Shown: positions 1 to 12,015 of the stretch, piece by piece | How positions within the stretch are numbered: the first letter of the stretch is position 1 | Layout: each line of letters opens with the position of its first letter | From: Nothophaeocryptopus gaeumannii | Lineage: Eukaryota > Ascomycota > Dothideomycetes > Mycosphaerellales > Mycosphaerellaceae | Length of the DNA: 64,000 nt | Direction: 5' to 3' | NCBI GenBank assembly: GCA_031771865.1 | Contig: JASISA010000019.1 | Location: forward strand, 434,001-498,000 | Position numbers and translations under genes: made by a program | Notes under the pieces: model-generated | The model's input: the letters and a program-made list of their open reading frames with translations, nothing else | Database searches by the model: none | What the model was told of the DNA's origin: nothing

Positions 1-212
1 AGTGGGAATACTTATATCTATGCGAGGGAGATCAACGAGTAAGTCGGGATTCAGGGGTGACACTACGCGCGAGCCGAGACTGACTTCTGCGAACCAGCTA
101 CCTCGCCCTCATATGCGTAATGGGCCAGGGCAGCACAGCCGACAAGCGCGTACTGATCGACTACAACGTCTCTATCCTCCAAGACGCCCTGACGCAGATG
201 TTCAACATCTGA
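1..212 (+). CDS. gtr2: 3' end of RagC/Gtr2-type small GTPase gene (partial)
   Basis: Two exons are visible, <1..38 and 98..212. The 59-nt intron has a GTAAGT donor, a CTGAC branch site and a CAG acceptor. The 50 visible residues hold the segments YAREINDYLALICVM and LIDYN, ending in QMFNI. This matches the C-terminal roadblock-like domain of the RagC/Gtr2 family (pattern: LREVNKYLAL, then about 15 residues on GLIDYN, then a final amphipathic helix). In fungi Gtr2 pairs with Gtr1 in the EGO complex on the vacuole and signals amino-acid status to TORC1. The GTPase domain lies outside the window, so the call rests on the C-terminal resemblance alone. It is transcribed towards the Hsp70-like gene, tail to tail. 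Confidence 0.68.
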
Positions 213-884
213 TGAAGAAAACAGTGGCGATGAGATCCAGCGGGGCCAGCTTGCAGGGGGTGAAGATACGAAAGTCACTGCAAAGTACGCACGTGCACGT
301 ATGAGTGTAAAATTATTATAGCCACATGCTACCAACATCGATGCTTCTACGTACGTAAGGCGATCCAAACAAAAGCAAAACCAGAGGGGGTACTCGAAAG
401 TATGAGAGGATAATCAACTATATCATTCCATGTCCATATTTTTCTTCCAATTTCCCTCTTTTCCGAAGCTCGTTTGCACTAAATGGTTCCTCGTTCGTGA
501 CCATTACTATCCTCCGCTATGCAGATACCCAAGAGATATAACACTTCGATAAAGCTGTAAAGTTTGTCCTTGTTGTCCCACGCCAAGTCCGGCAGGCGTT
601 TGAGGTAGGCGGTTCTCAGGGTATTCGAAAGAGGGCGTGGGCATCCCCAACGGCGTGTGTTCGGTGCGGTCGTTTCCTGAAAGCATTGGGCCAACATCTA
701 CTCTTCACTCCGACCGCGTTTGCAAGAGTTTCGGGATTATCGTCATCCAGCATATCCAATTCCTTTCCAGCGCCTTGCATTGAACGATCCTCGACAGATT
801 GACACATTGATCAAAGATCATCTTTGTTGATGCACAGATCCGCTCAACGCCATGCTGTGCTGTAACAGAAATGTCGAATCTTAT
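213..884. other. Intergenic, convergent 3' ends
   Basis: This stretch lies between the stop codons of the Gtr2-like gene and the Hsp70-like gene. Short open frames here have no splice-compatible continuation or recognisable motif. It probably holds the two 3' UTRs. Confidence 0.6.
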
Positions 885-3415
885 CTATCTGAACCTCGCG
901 GAGCAACGGCCCATGACTTCTCCTTGGCAAACAAGCTCGGCGCTGAATTCGGATCCGTCGAGCGTGAGGTAGATGTCGAAGTAGACTCGGTAGAAGGTTC
1001 CTTGCGGTGTGTCCATGCGCTCGAAGTCCTTCTCCAGATTCTTGCGGGAGAGGTCGGACGTCAGGGTAACGACCTCCTTGATACCTGGAAAATCAGGTTA
1101 GTACTGAGTTCGTACTGGCGTAATCGGCATCAAAGCACTTACGTGGATCCTTGGTGTATTCTGGGCAAACGTCCTCGTCGCAAGCGTACAACACATCCTC
1201 GTACATGAGTGTAGCGCCGGGTGCCACTTGTCGGAAGAAAGAGACCTTGACAGGCTCGCCGATCTTGACCCTTTGACCCTTCTGCACGAAAATTTGTCTA
1301 GTATACTTGCAACGATCCTTTCCGTCCAGGGAAGGAACACGATATTGCTCTGGGTGGTGCCCTTCCTTGAAAGGCTGCAGAGTGGCCATAAGATAGTGTC
1401 TTCTCGCGACACGGGATGTAATGACACGCTCAGTAATACCGGCAGTGACAGCACCCTTGACGATGGCAGCAACTGAATCCATAGGTCGGACAACCTTGTT
1501 CTGGAATTGCGGTGGCACATGAAGTTTGATCTGCTGGAAAAGGTACTCTGATGCACCGAAACCACCAACAACGAGAACGTGCTGGATTCAGTCAGTAATG
1601 TCACGGATCCCATTTGCTCCAGTGTAGACATACCTGCAACGCTCTGTTCTGCGCCTGGATTGCAATGATTTGATTCCTGACGAGCTCCAAGATTCGGTTG
1701 ACGACAGGCTCGAAGCACTGCAAGATCTCCTCGTTAGTGAAGGTCATGTAGCCTTCTTCGATGCCGGCCTCTGGAAATTCGGCCTCAATTCCAACATCAA
1801 CAGCCCACTTCTGGCCGTTATTTCGGAAATCAGCTTTTATTCTGTTCTCGAAGTCCATGATGCACTTCGCGTAGACTTTGCCTGCGGTCTTGGAGCCATC
1901 GGGAAGTTTCATCTTTCGGATCTTCGCTCGCAAGATGTTGGAGAAATTGCGGTTAAGCGCAGTAGATCCGCAAGAGTCACCAGAACCAGCAGTACACTCT
2001 GCAACAGTGAAAGGAGATTCCTCTTCAAGTTCATAAGCAATCAAATCCACGGTACCACCACCGCAATCGACGATCAGGACAGCATCGTGCACCTTCATGT
2101 TGAGCAGGCCTGTCTTGGAACAGAACATCGCGGCCGCTTCGGGTTCGGAAATCAAAGTCAGGCGGTTGTCATTCTCGTCGCGAAGGAAGCCAGCCTGGAT
2201 AGCTGCTGCTCTTGTCGCAGCCTTTCCAGCGTCATTCCAAATGGCAGGCACAGTCAAGAAGTATCTGATGTTGCGTTCTTCTCTGTTGAACACCTCTCCT
2301 AGCGTCTTCTGCAGTTGGTTGCGCATGGCTTGTCTGAGCTTGAACAGGTAGTCTGCCGCGACATCGATCTCAGACTTCCCCGGAGGAAGCGGTGGGAGGT
2401 TGATCGGGTCAATGTAAGTGTTTCCGGAGAGCATGAGCTGAAGCTTGAACCATTCGACTTTTTGCACGCCAGGCTTTGGGTACCCGGTTGGAGCAAGCGC
2501 CTCTGCGATGTCCGGACCCCATCCGACTACTTGCTGGTGCTGATCGTAGTAGAGAACGGTAGGAATCTAGACAAATGTCAGCTTCGGTGAGGCTGAATCT
2601 CACACAATCGTATTTCACCCACCTTCTGCTTCGTTTGCGTACCAGCACCGGGCCATTCGACGATGATATCCTCCTTGGCCTCGGTATTGGTCGCGAAGGC
2701 AAAGGCAACACCTGAGAATGTTGTTCCCTAAGAACAGATGTCAGTGACCGCCAAGGCAAGTCATGTCAGCCTGACATACGAAATCAATGCCCACGATGAG
2801 CTGCGCTTTGCTACGCTGGCTCCCCTCGACCTCTGCAAGGCGTGGATTGTAGTAGTTCTGCATCGCATTTGGGGCGTGACCACCGCCGTAAGCAGGCTGC
2901 GGGGCAGCTCCCATGGGATAGCCCGGCGGCGCGGGCTGGCCGTACGGCCCTGGAGCATGCTGAGGGTGCTGGTACCCTCCGCTAGTGTTGATCGGTGGAG
3001 GAGGCATAGGACTTGAAGGTCGCCCGGCGTTTGGGTGCCCGGGAGCTCCTAGACTTCCGCCGGCGTTGGCGTATTGGTATGAAGGCGGTCGCCCAAGCGG
3101 TGTATTTCCCTGTGGTTGGTTGGGATTCATGGCCAGCGACGTCGACGATGCGTTGGCCGACTGTTGAACGGGCGGTGCAGGTGCTGGCGCTGGTCGTGGA
3201 GAAGGCGCGGACTCTCTGCTGGCGGTGCTCGCGGCGGCGGACGACGAGGGCGGGGCGGAGGTGCCGTTGGTCGTGGCCGCGCTGGCACCAGACGGCGACG
3301 AGGTGGGGGCGAGGGTGGTGTTGCTGGAGTTGCTTTTGGAGGTGTTCGAGTTGGAGCTGGATCTGCGTGTAGAACCTCCGAACTTCTTGAGAAAGCGTGA
3401 GGCACCGGAAGACAT
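885..3415 (-). CDS. Hsp70-like (actin-fold) ATPase with disordered N-terminus
   Basis: Five exons (2780..3415, 2623..2727, 1634..2566, 1143..1581, 885..1084) give 770 residues. About 205 N-terminal residues are rich in Ser, Pro, Gly and Asn. The actin-like ATPase core follows: phosphate-1 loop GIDFGTTFSG (split by intron 1), phosphate-2 loop LIVDCGGGTVDL, and the adenosine loop VLVVGGFGAS (directly after intron 3). There is no canonical substrate-binding domain and no EEVD tail. This architecture is typical of the many Hsp70-like/HSPA12-like proteins of filamentous fungi, whose clients and roles are mostly unknown. The start is the first ATG after in-frame stops. The nucleotide-binding motifs look intact, so ATP binding is likely. 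A general cytosolic Hsp70 (Ssa type) is excluded by length and sequence. Confidence 0.9.
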
Positions 3416-6400
3416 AGGTCAAGATCGCATGGGAGCAGGTGTCAGAATGGGCCCGCAGGCGCGGCGGCAGTGCCTCGTAGCTCCCGGCGATTTAGAGCCA
3501 GAGGCTGCCAGATCCCTCAGATGCGTTGGTGGGTTGTGGAAAGGACGACAGTGCGTGTGTGGTGCGGTGGCCGCGGATAGATTAGGCCGGGGCGCGTAGG
3601 GGGTGCTTGGGTGGTCGGGTACGAAGGCACGACTGAGCCTGGATCTGAGCCTGCGGAACTGCGGTCGGGATGATGGTGGGCAAATGGTGCAGCTGAGATG
3701 CTGACAGACTACGCAGGCCTGCGCTGATGGGCTGGGCGGGCGAGGGTGGATGGACGTAGCGCAGCTGTGCGGGCAACGGGCAGGACAAGGCTTGGGAAAG
3801 GTGTACAACGAGGGCGGTCGGCGGTCAGAGAAGATCGGCAACGAGGCAGGACAGACGATTATTGAGAAGTCGACGCAGTAGCCGGCAAGCAAGCAAGTAA
3901 GCAAGCAAGCCAATGCGTCCACCGCACAGACCGTACAATACACCTCAACTCTACACTAATTTAGCGGCATACGGATCTCTGTGATTCTCTCAGCCGCAAT
4001 CTTGAGAGGACCGCCGTAACTGTCATCATCATCACCCTTTTGTGCCGACGGCAGGACATTGTACGCTCCATACCATTGATGCTGGGCCCATCCAATCTAT
4101 CCACCTCGTGGTGATTGACGATGCCAACGCCCGCGCCCATCGTCTCCGGTGAAAACCTTATCAAATACCCAGGGACCGCCTTCCAATATGCGTTTCGGCA
4201 CTGCCCTGGTCTCATCCGCTTGGGGCTGTGGTGGGGAAGAACACATCGTCCGTAACGAGGAGCGAAGATCATCCTACCGCTCTCAGTTCTTACTACACCT
4301 CTCGCTTCTGCAAACATCTTATCCGCCAACAATGGGGATCATGTTGGTATGTGCAAGCCTTCGAACCCATTCCGTCAGAACCGCAGTTCCGCTGCGAAAG
4401 AATAATTCTCCATCCGTCCAATCTCGCATCCTCCGCAGCCGGCTGACTGCAGCCCAGTGCCCATCTCGCGCCATCGTGGGCCCTTGCAGCCGAACTATCC
4501 AATAGCCCATGCATTCAAGCAGATACAGCCCTGTAAGACCAAGACCGCACCTCGTTCCTCTCCATTAACATGAACTATTACTCAGGGTCTGCACAGTATA
4601 GCGAGAACAATCTCCTCAACCAAGGTTATCACGCAAGGCAAGTCCGAAACAAAATTCGCACACGAGAGTATTCATTAGGCCACCGATTCTACTATTAGTG
4701 GCCGAGCCTTCTGCATATCGTACAAATACATCGCCAGCACAAACGAAAAACGGACTAGTTCAAGGTTAGCCGGTCCGCCAATCGCAAGGCGCAGCAGGAA
4801 GCGGATTTTATTCCCTGTGGGCAAGCAACCAAGCGTGAGCTCAGCTCTGCGAGGCACAGCTTCGTCCGGCCACATCCCAGCTTGCGGCAGAAGATCATCG
4901 TACTGCCGCAAGTACTGTACATGTCCATAGGACCAGGATTTGTTTCGGCAAGGGGCGGACCGAGAGAACGTGTCAGTCGGTACCGCATCTCTACCAACAT
5001 CACTCGATATTTTTCACCGAAGGAGATGAAGTCAATTTCGCGGACTCAGCTAACGCTCATCAATACTTGACGCGGCTGGTGCTCCAGCGGGAGGCTTCAA
5101 AACTTGATTGAACCTCTTCAAATGCCAGCTTGCAGCTTCTGGACGAGCAGTTAGGGCGGGCAGTCAGCACGGGCAATTCCTCGCATGATTAACACTCAGT
5201 CCAGACTCCACCAGAGACGAGGCCTGAAGTTATACAAGACGTCAAGCACAGAAGAACAGTTCCCAGAGTCAAGCGCACAGAGTCACGCCCTCAGGCAAGT
5301 AAAATTCTGTCAAGAAAACGACTATCGGATCCCAGTCAATATGAGAATCTCGGACAGCAACTCAAATGACAGCAAGACCCACTGACAGGTAAGTTGACAT
5401 TCGCAATAGGCGATATACTCAAGCATTCTGTCAAATCCCCACCGATGACTGACTGTCCCCATGACTTGGCCGCAATTCTCCCTGCATGCTCCTACAGGAC
5501 TCTACGGACCCAACTCCCTTCTTTCTCTTGTGCGTATGCGTAAGACGAATCTTCTTCGACTCCTTCCATGTGCATGCCCACCAGAAACATCCAACCTGCA
5601 CATGCAAAACAATTGTCCTACCTCAGGCGTCAACGCCAACAGCCATGCAAGTCTAAGCCCTTGCGCAACCTCAGACCTCATCTGCATCTCCGAGCAGAAA
5701 CATTTGACTCACGAGCTACTCTCTTCGAGCAAAAAGTCTCGGACTTCGAAGATTGATCATATTCTTAGTGCGGAATAGAGCTGGTCTGAGGTTCACCCCT
5801 TTAGTCAACTGGAGTAACAATATGGTGCACAGACATTTTGTATGAGGTCCGTAGACCTCGATAAATGCATCTCCATTGTTGGGTCTACATACTGATGTAA
5901 GAGCAATAATGAGTCTCACTGTTGCCTCTGATTGACATCACACGAACCTCAACCTCTCTCGCCGAGTAGATCGCATAGCGGCAATGCTTTTTTCAGTCGT
6001 CGATGGTTTGTTGATGGCGCCTGCAGAGTGATGAATCGAGACGCGCACGTCATTTCCTGATCCAATTCGCCAGTCCACATGTCCATTTGTTGTCATCCAT
6101 TTTCACCTTTCTTCTGCTGGGCCGTGGAAGCGGGAGGTCGTAATCAAGCATGAATACTTACCTCGAGCTAATCGCTGCATCTTTCGAGATCTTTCGGGTT
6201 CGCCGTCCAGATTGTGCAAGCAACGCTGGTTCAGCGGCCACCCTATCGCTCGATCGGTAGTTCCGCAAATCCTGTTCTCTGCGACCCGTGCTTGACGTCA
6301 GGTCGATTGTGCGTAGGACGGAGGACCCGTTGACGCTTCAGAGCGTGATCGTGGGCTGTCCGATTCGACGACGCTAGAGGTGGATATCAATGTTAAGGTC

Positions 6401-6457
6401 ATGGGAAAGATCACTCTGGCCAAAATAATTTGAACAAAGTGCCGATTCCTGTGTTCT
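3416..6457. other. 3 kb stretch without a supportable gene
   Basis: I find no open frame here with a domain, a sensible splice chain or protein-like composition. Candidates near 4149-4505, 4755-5003 and 5461-5778 look like chance frames. The first few hundred bases are GC-rich and probably hold the promoter and leader of the Hsp70-like gene. The far end is the 3' flank of the poly(A) polymerase gene. Confidence 0.5.
3885..3910. repeat. GCAA tetranucleotide microsatellite
   Basis: About six tandem copies of GCAA with one interruption (GTAA) lie roughly 470 bases upstream of the Hsp70-like start codon. It is a simple slippage repeat, with no sign of coding use. Confidence 0.85.
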
Positions 6458-8512
6458 TCAACCGGCGGTGCCGTTGGGTGTCGAAATGCCGTTGGTCTTG
6501 TGAGTTGCGCCCGGTACGATGCCAGAATGGCGGCGCTTAGCGGGATCTTGATTCTCCTAGAAGACGACGTATTAGTAGTCAGCGCTGTAATCAATGTCGC
6601 AGAAGAGAGGTTCAGAAGCTAGCATCTACGCGAGCTTTCTTTGTGACCGCAGCACTCACGTCCAGTCCTGCATCTGCGAAGCTACGCTTCTTATCTGCAG
6701 TTTCGTCGGTCGCTGCGGGCTTCTTCGCCTTCTTCTTCTTTTGTGGTTTGGTCTCTCCAGGACCAAACAAATCGTCGGGGAGGGTGTGACTGAGATGCAA
6801 GTCAGTGAACCAATTCGATAGGATGGCTTGACAAAGATGAACGCACTCTCGGACATGCTTGATCTGGATTGAATGCTTCGTTTCATCGTAGTCGGGCCAG
6901 AACAGAACAATTCGCTTGAATTCTTGAATCGGGAACGAGATGTCGAGGTTCTTCGCACCTGCAGACTTTGTCAGCTTTCGGCTTCGAATTCGTGAGCAGT
7001 GGACGTACCTTTGACGAGCTCGATGCCGAGATAGTAAGTAGAAGTCCAAACTTCTCGCATGCTCTCCTCCTCTCCAGCGAACTCGCTTGACTGTCCTTCT
7101 GGAACAACAGCGGCGCCGGAATCGCCCTCAGCAGCCTGGACTTCAGGAGCACCCGCTTCATCACTCGCTTTCGCATCTCCAACCTGGCAATGTAGACTTC
7201 CACCGTATACCAAGTCCACATCCTTCTGCGTTGGGCATCTGTGATAGCGCTCCACCTTCTTATAGTAAGGCTGTATGAGATTCACGCTGTCAGCATCGGA
7301 GTTCTCGATGCCCTTCCACAGGTGTCGAAGCTTTGCGCCTACCCATCCAGACCAAGCCTGCTCCGCCTCGATCGTAGACGCCGCTGCAACAACACAGATG
7401 TAGTGTTGATATGCACTGGTGAAGAAATTGTGCTTGGCGAAGAGATCCTTGAATGTTTGTTTCCCGTCGTAGATTGCGGCCATGATCTTGTTTCCACGTT
7501 CGAGCTCTCGCAATAGAACTGTTTTGGTAGACTTCGTTATGGTGTGGGTAGAGTTCATGCACGGATACGACGGGGTAACAACCGGCATCAGGGCAGACCT
7601 GTCGCCATGGTTGTTGTTTGGATCGAATTCCGGAGTTGCGAGCAAGATGCCTCCTGGACCTTTCTCTCGGGCTTGGAGGTATATCGGTGACGGCCACTGC
7701 CATTTTTGAATAACCCAGAAGAACTTGGCAACGATAGTGGGTGCTGCTGCTTTGGGATAGAGCTGACACACTCTGGCCACCATCATACCCCAGGCAACTC
7801 CGCCGGGGTATCCAAAGGCGTTGCCGTAGATCGCTCGTCTCTGGGCCCAGAGCTTGATAGCGCGCAAAGCAATGCGAAAGACTCGCAATTCTGGGACCAA
7901 CTTCAAGATACTATCGGTGACACGAGTACCGTTCACACACCGCATGTCTGTCTGATCCAAACCTCGAAGCAGAGCACTATCTGTCAACTCGAGATCCCGT
8001 TTCACAGCCGAGTTCTGGAGGGCGGCATAGATCAGGTCGATCTGCACGCCTTCGACAGTGAGCTTGATGATGGGCACAGCCGAGTCAGGTACCGGGATCA
8101 ATTCTGTGACAGCTTCTGGTGGCCAGTGATTGCGGATCATGGAGGGCATATGCGCAAAGAATCGCTCCCGCGAGAGATACTTTGGGCCAACCATGAGAGT
8201 ATCGATATCAGAGCCCGGTCCGTATACCCCAAGACGAAAGCTGCCGTAGGTGAATACCTTGCCGCCTGCGTCTTTCAATAACTCAGGGTTGAGTCCCTGC
8301 TCCTTGCCGACCTTCTGGACCAATTCAAGCAGGAGCTTTTGCAGCCTCTTAAGGATGGCCAACCTCTTCTCAGTCTCGGGAGGGGTCTCGAAGTTGTTCT
8401 GAGCTTTCAATTCGTTCATGAGCGCCTCGTTCAATTGGATATCCTGCGGCTTGGGCGGATCCGTGGAAAGAGGAGGGCTGACGCCCAGATATTCTCCATT
8501 TATTGCGCTCAT
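6458..8512 (-). CDS. pap1: Nuclear poly(A) polymerase
   Basis: Four exons (7009..8512, 6847..6958, 6660..6789, 6458..6556) give 614 residues. The enzyme adds the poly(A) tail to cleaved pre-mRNA within the cleavage and polyadenylation complex. The nucleotidyltransferase signature FTYGSFRLGVYGPGSDIDTL carries the first two catalytic aspartates, and GVQIDLIYA carries the third. The central domain (KLWAQRRAIYGNAFGYPGG) and the RNA-binding C-terminal domain (HTITKSTKTVL and on) are present. The tail is basic, with runs such as KKKKAKK and PAKRRH, as expected for a nuclear localisation region. The last exon was found by splicing: its intron has a GTGAGT donor and a TTCTAG acceptor, and the frame ends in NGTAG. 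Without it the ORF would stop early in intron sequence. The 57-nt intron 6790..6846 is in frame and stop-free, but its CTGAC branch and CTCAG acceptor support removal. Confidence 0.94.
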
Positions 8513-9021
8513 GTTCGTGGTGCGGCGGTAATGGGGACGGGCGAGGATGGCAGCGGCGTAAGTCGCGTGCTAGCGGCTGGTGAGGAACATGCGGCGCGGA
8601 CGGACTCAATGTTCGGGGAGCCGGCAACCGCGAGGCGCAAGCGATGGCGGCTATGACAGCAAAGAATACTGCGCTGGAATACGCTCGCTGTTGTTGCGCG
8701 CCGTCAATGGATGCGCTGCTGGCGAGCGGAGAGGAGGAAGAGGTTGTGGTGGCAGGTGTTGAGGTTGGGTTTGAAGGTCGGAACTTCTTCAAGGGAAAGC
8801 GCCGATGCCGTCGCGTCTGTGCGCGCCTACGAATCCTTGCACATGAAAGTTGTTCCTGCGATCGCTCTGCTACTTGCAATTGAATAAATATCTTGATACC
8901 AGTCGCGCCTTCACTCCCGTTGTCGACTCATTACGATCAACCCTGTCGAATCTGCCCTTCTCAGGCATGTTCTCCAATGCCAATATTCATGCCTCAGGCT
9001 GGCAAGCGATTGAATCGGTCC
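8513..9021. other. Promoter/leader of poly(A) polymerase and 3' flank of hydrolase gene
   Basis: No gene is supported here. The part next to 8512 should hold the poly(A) polymerase promoter. The part next to 9021 is the downstream flank of the alpha/beta hydrolase gene. Confidence 0.5.
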
Positions 9022-10294
9022 TCAATTGCTCGCGAAGAACTCCTTAAGCTTTCCATCCAGCCACTTCACGTCCTCAGTGCTCTGCCCAGGACCTATGGAA
9101 ATCAGCAGTAGATCTACGCGTCTGGACAAGAATTACGACACTCACCTCCTGCCCAATGACCCCAGATGGATGGAAACGCTTCGCATCGGCCAATGCCTGG
9201 ATTCATCATCGCGACCTCTGCCTCAGAGTCCTCCGGAGCTGTTGAACGCGTCAGGACTGAGTGAACAGTAGGTCTTGGTTCAGAGAACTCACGAAAGTAT
9301 AGGTCTGTCTTGCCTGGGAGCACGAGAGCCTTGGCTTTGATGCCCTTCATGGCCGCCTCCAAATCGCCTGCACACGATATATCAGCTCTGGGCAAATGTA
9401 AGGTGGAGTCTGCTGTACCGTTATATGGTTTCTGAGCGGAACAGTCTCCGGCTTGCCAGGTATACAGCATGGCGACCATATTGTCTGGGTCTGCGGGATG
9501 TCAGCTTGTTGTTGCACTGCAAGTTACCTCAGATCTGGGATACCTTTGGATAACGCCCAGGCTTCCCAGAAGTTGACCATGAAGTCCTCGATACCTTTGA
9601 AACCCAGGACTTTCTCGTACAGCCGTTCCCGATAGAAAGGCTGGCTGAAGCCCCATCCACTGTAAACTCTGCCCAAGGCCTTGAGACCGACTTCCCTTTC
9701 ACCCTCAGACCAAGCTCTATACTGCGCAGGATTTGCCTCGCCCTTGCAGACTCCGCCGGAAACTGCACCCTTCCCGCTCAGGACGGCCACTTTGACACCT
9801 TCCAACATGGACTGATTGTGCAGAGCCGTCTTGGCCGAGCCGCAGAAAGGGACCACCAGATCCATGAAGTCCGGATATTGAGTCGCCCACTGGTAGGTCT
9901 GGCCAGCTCCCATGCTCCATCCGAGGACGGCACGAGCATGACTTATACCGAACTTCTTTGTCACCAGCTCATATTGCGCTTTGACATTATCATAGAACAA
10001 TACCTCCGGCCAAGGTCGAAGATCTGGCCTGTTCGACGGAGATGAAGATTGGCCATTACCGAACAACGCAGTGATGATGATGAAGTACTTGTCCGGGTCA
10101 AGAGCCTTGTCTTTGCCAATCAGCCATTCATTGTCACCAATAAGACCCGAGTACCACGTAGGATAGATGATTGCTGGATTGGAAGACGAGCCGAAGGTCT
10201 TGTAAGCTAGCTTTGCATCCGATATAGTACCGCCGTTCTTGAGCTTGAAGTCGCCAAGAGAGTACGTCTCGAATTCGGCACTCATGTTTCTCAA
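9022..10294 (-). CDS. MetX/homoserine-acetyltransferase-type alpha/beta hydrolase
   Basis: Five exons (9544..10294, 9419..9490, 9293..9367, 9146..9238, 9022..9092) give 353 residues; a second ATG nine bases in is an alternative start. The N-terminal GDFKLKNGGTISDAKLAYKT strand and ALFGNGQSSSPSN loop are typical of the homoserine O-acetyltransferase-like family. The nucleophile elbow is GWSMGAG. The catalytic aspartate should lie in GKTDLYFPPEDSE and the histidine in SIWGHWAGG, both restored only by splicing three short introns. The triad therefore appears complete. Fungal members of this subgroup are shorter than true Met2 and mostly uncharacterised, so acyltransferase versus hydrolase activity is open. 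No biosynthetic partner gene is adjacent. Confidence 0.88.
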
Positions 10295-10983
10295 GGAAAT
10301 ACCGAACGATGAATATGGCTGCTGATCGGATTATGTCTCTGTCTGTTCGCTGTGCAACAGTCGAAGCAAGCTCTAACAAACTGCTATCTCCCGCCAAGTG
10401 TACAAGCTACTCGTCAATGGCTACCTTTCTGGCTACGATATCGGGCTCTGGGCCCTCAATAGGCCTAGGCGCGGCGGGGCATGGCATGGCAGACGAGGGC
10501 CCGCCAAAATGCTCCCCTCTTTGGAGGGGCAGGTTTGTTCGATGCTCTTCGCCGTGCCTCTGCTCAGCTTGAACCATGATTGTGCTCGTAGAAGACACTG
10601 TTAAAAAATTGTCAAGTCCGAGTTGTCGCTTCAGCTGTTGAAAAGTACACAAGAAAGCAATAGTCAACGATCCTAGTCCCAGAGTTGCTTTTAAGGTTTG
10701 GTACTGCGATTGAGCAACACCCCTCCCTGGTAGGTCTGGCGGAAAATCGTCCGCAGTATGCGCCTTTGCCGATGACGTACCGCATTGATCACGGCAATGT
10801 AGGTCAAAATTGTCTGTTCACGGCATGGTCATTGTTGTCTTTGCTGCATCGGCACATTCATTCGGAAAATCTTTTAGCAGCATCTCGAACGTATAAAAGG
10901 ATCAAGGCCATCAGGCCTTCAAGAAGATCCAAAGAAAGCAAGACAGATAGAGTTGCAGAACATACCACTAGAACACATTCACC
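10295..10983. other. Divergent intergenic region
   Basis: This region lies between the starts of the minus-strand hydrolase and the plus-strand flavin-reductase-like gene, so it should carry both promoters. Apart from a TATA-like element it shows no recognisable feature. Confidence 0.6.
10891..10900 (+). promoter_or_regulatory. TATA-like box of flavin-reductase-like gene
   Basis: The sequence GTATAAAAGG lies about 90 bases before the start codon at 10984. That spacing suits a TATA-driven fungal gene with a short leader, as is common for inducible genes. Confidence 0.5.
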
Positions 10984-11957
10984 ATGTCTTCAGACGCCGA
11001 GCAACGCAAAGAGGACCCCAAACCTCACCACGAACAAATGGCAGACGCCGAAAAAACAATCAAACGCAACCCCCACGGCAATTTCAAAGAAGTCGAAGCC
11101 AGCCGACCAAAATGGGACTCTTCCGCCTCCTTCAACTGGACCCAAACCAAGAAACCCGACTGGAAACCCGGCCAAGGCGCCAACGACGGAGGCGAATGCC
11201 TGAAGAAAGACCACGTCTCCATTGACCCTTACGAAGATGGCCGTCCCGCGGCATTCAACTACAAACTGCTCATCAGCGCCATCGTCCCAAGACCAATTGG
11301 TTTCTTGAGCACACAGAGCAAAGATGGGAAATCTACGAATTTGGCGCCTTTTTCGTATACGCAAGTCGTCAATCATGATCCACCGGTCTTCATCGTCGGC
11401 TTTGCAGGAGGGTTTGACAAAGCGAAAGACACGCTACGCAATCTTGTCGATACGGGAGAGTGTGTGATTAATATCATCAGCGAGCATTATCTCGAGGCGG
11501 CGAATGCTTGTGCGATCAATTCGCCTTATGGCATCTCAGAGTGGGCTTTGACGGGTCTGACGCCAGGAGAAACGACAGTGGTGAAGCCGAAGAGGGTTAA
11601 AGAGGCGGTCTTCAGTATTGAAGGCAAGCTGATGAATACTCAGGAGTTTGAGAGCCGGGCTACGGCTGGGAAGAAGACGGGTGTGTTAGCTGTTATTGAG
11701 GGTGTCAATTTTTGGGCGAGGGAGGATGCGGTGAATGAGGATAAGAACTTGATTGATGCTAATGTGAGTACCCTCCTTGCTGCATGCATGAAACTAGTAA
11801 CTGACTTTGGCAGATTCTTCGTCCTGTCTCTCGTCTTGGAGGCATCACGTACGCTCGCGTGCTCGATGGTATTGAGATTCCAAGACCCGATTGGGAGGAG
11901 TTCAAGAAGGAAGCTGAGCCTTCGGGGTTGGTGAAGCCGAAGACGGACGGACAGTGA
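10984..11957 (+). CDS. Flavin reductase-like (FMN-binding split barrel) protein
   Basis: Two exons (10984..11763 and 11814..11957) give 307 residues. An acidic/basic leader of about 75 residues is followed by the flavin-reductase-like fold. Visible family marks are IVPRPIGFLSTQSKDGKSTNLAPFS (FMN-contacting turns), NHDPPVFIVGF, KDTLRNL, TGECVINI and, after the intron, RLGGITYARV. The family binds FMN or FAD and reduces it with NAD(P)H, or acts as a flavoprotein oxidoreductase; the fungal members of this form have no assigned substrate. The donor GTGAGT and the acceptor TTTGGCAG are clear, and splicing adds 47 residues. No monooxygenase partner is adjacent. Confidence 0.88.
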
Positions 11958-12015
11958 CCGGATCAGATCAGTACGCGATGGCGTTTGTGAGAGAATGTCC
12001 CTTGTAGAGAGTTCT

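Noticed and set aside
1098..1718. 206-codon minus-strand frame overlapping the Hsp70-like gene
   Set aside because: It is a shadow of exons 3-4 read in another frame across the intron; the Hsp70 motifs lie in the other frame.
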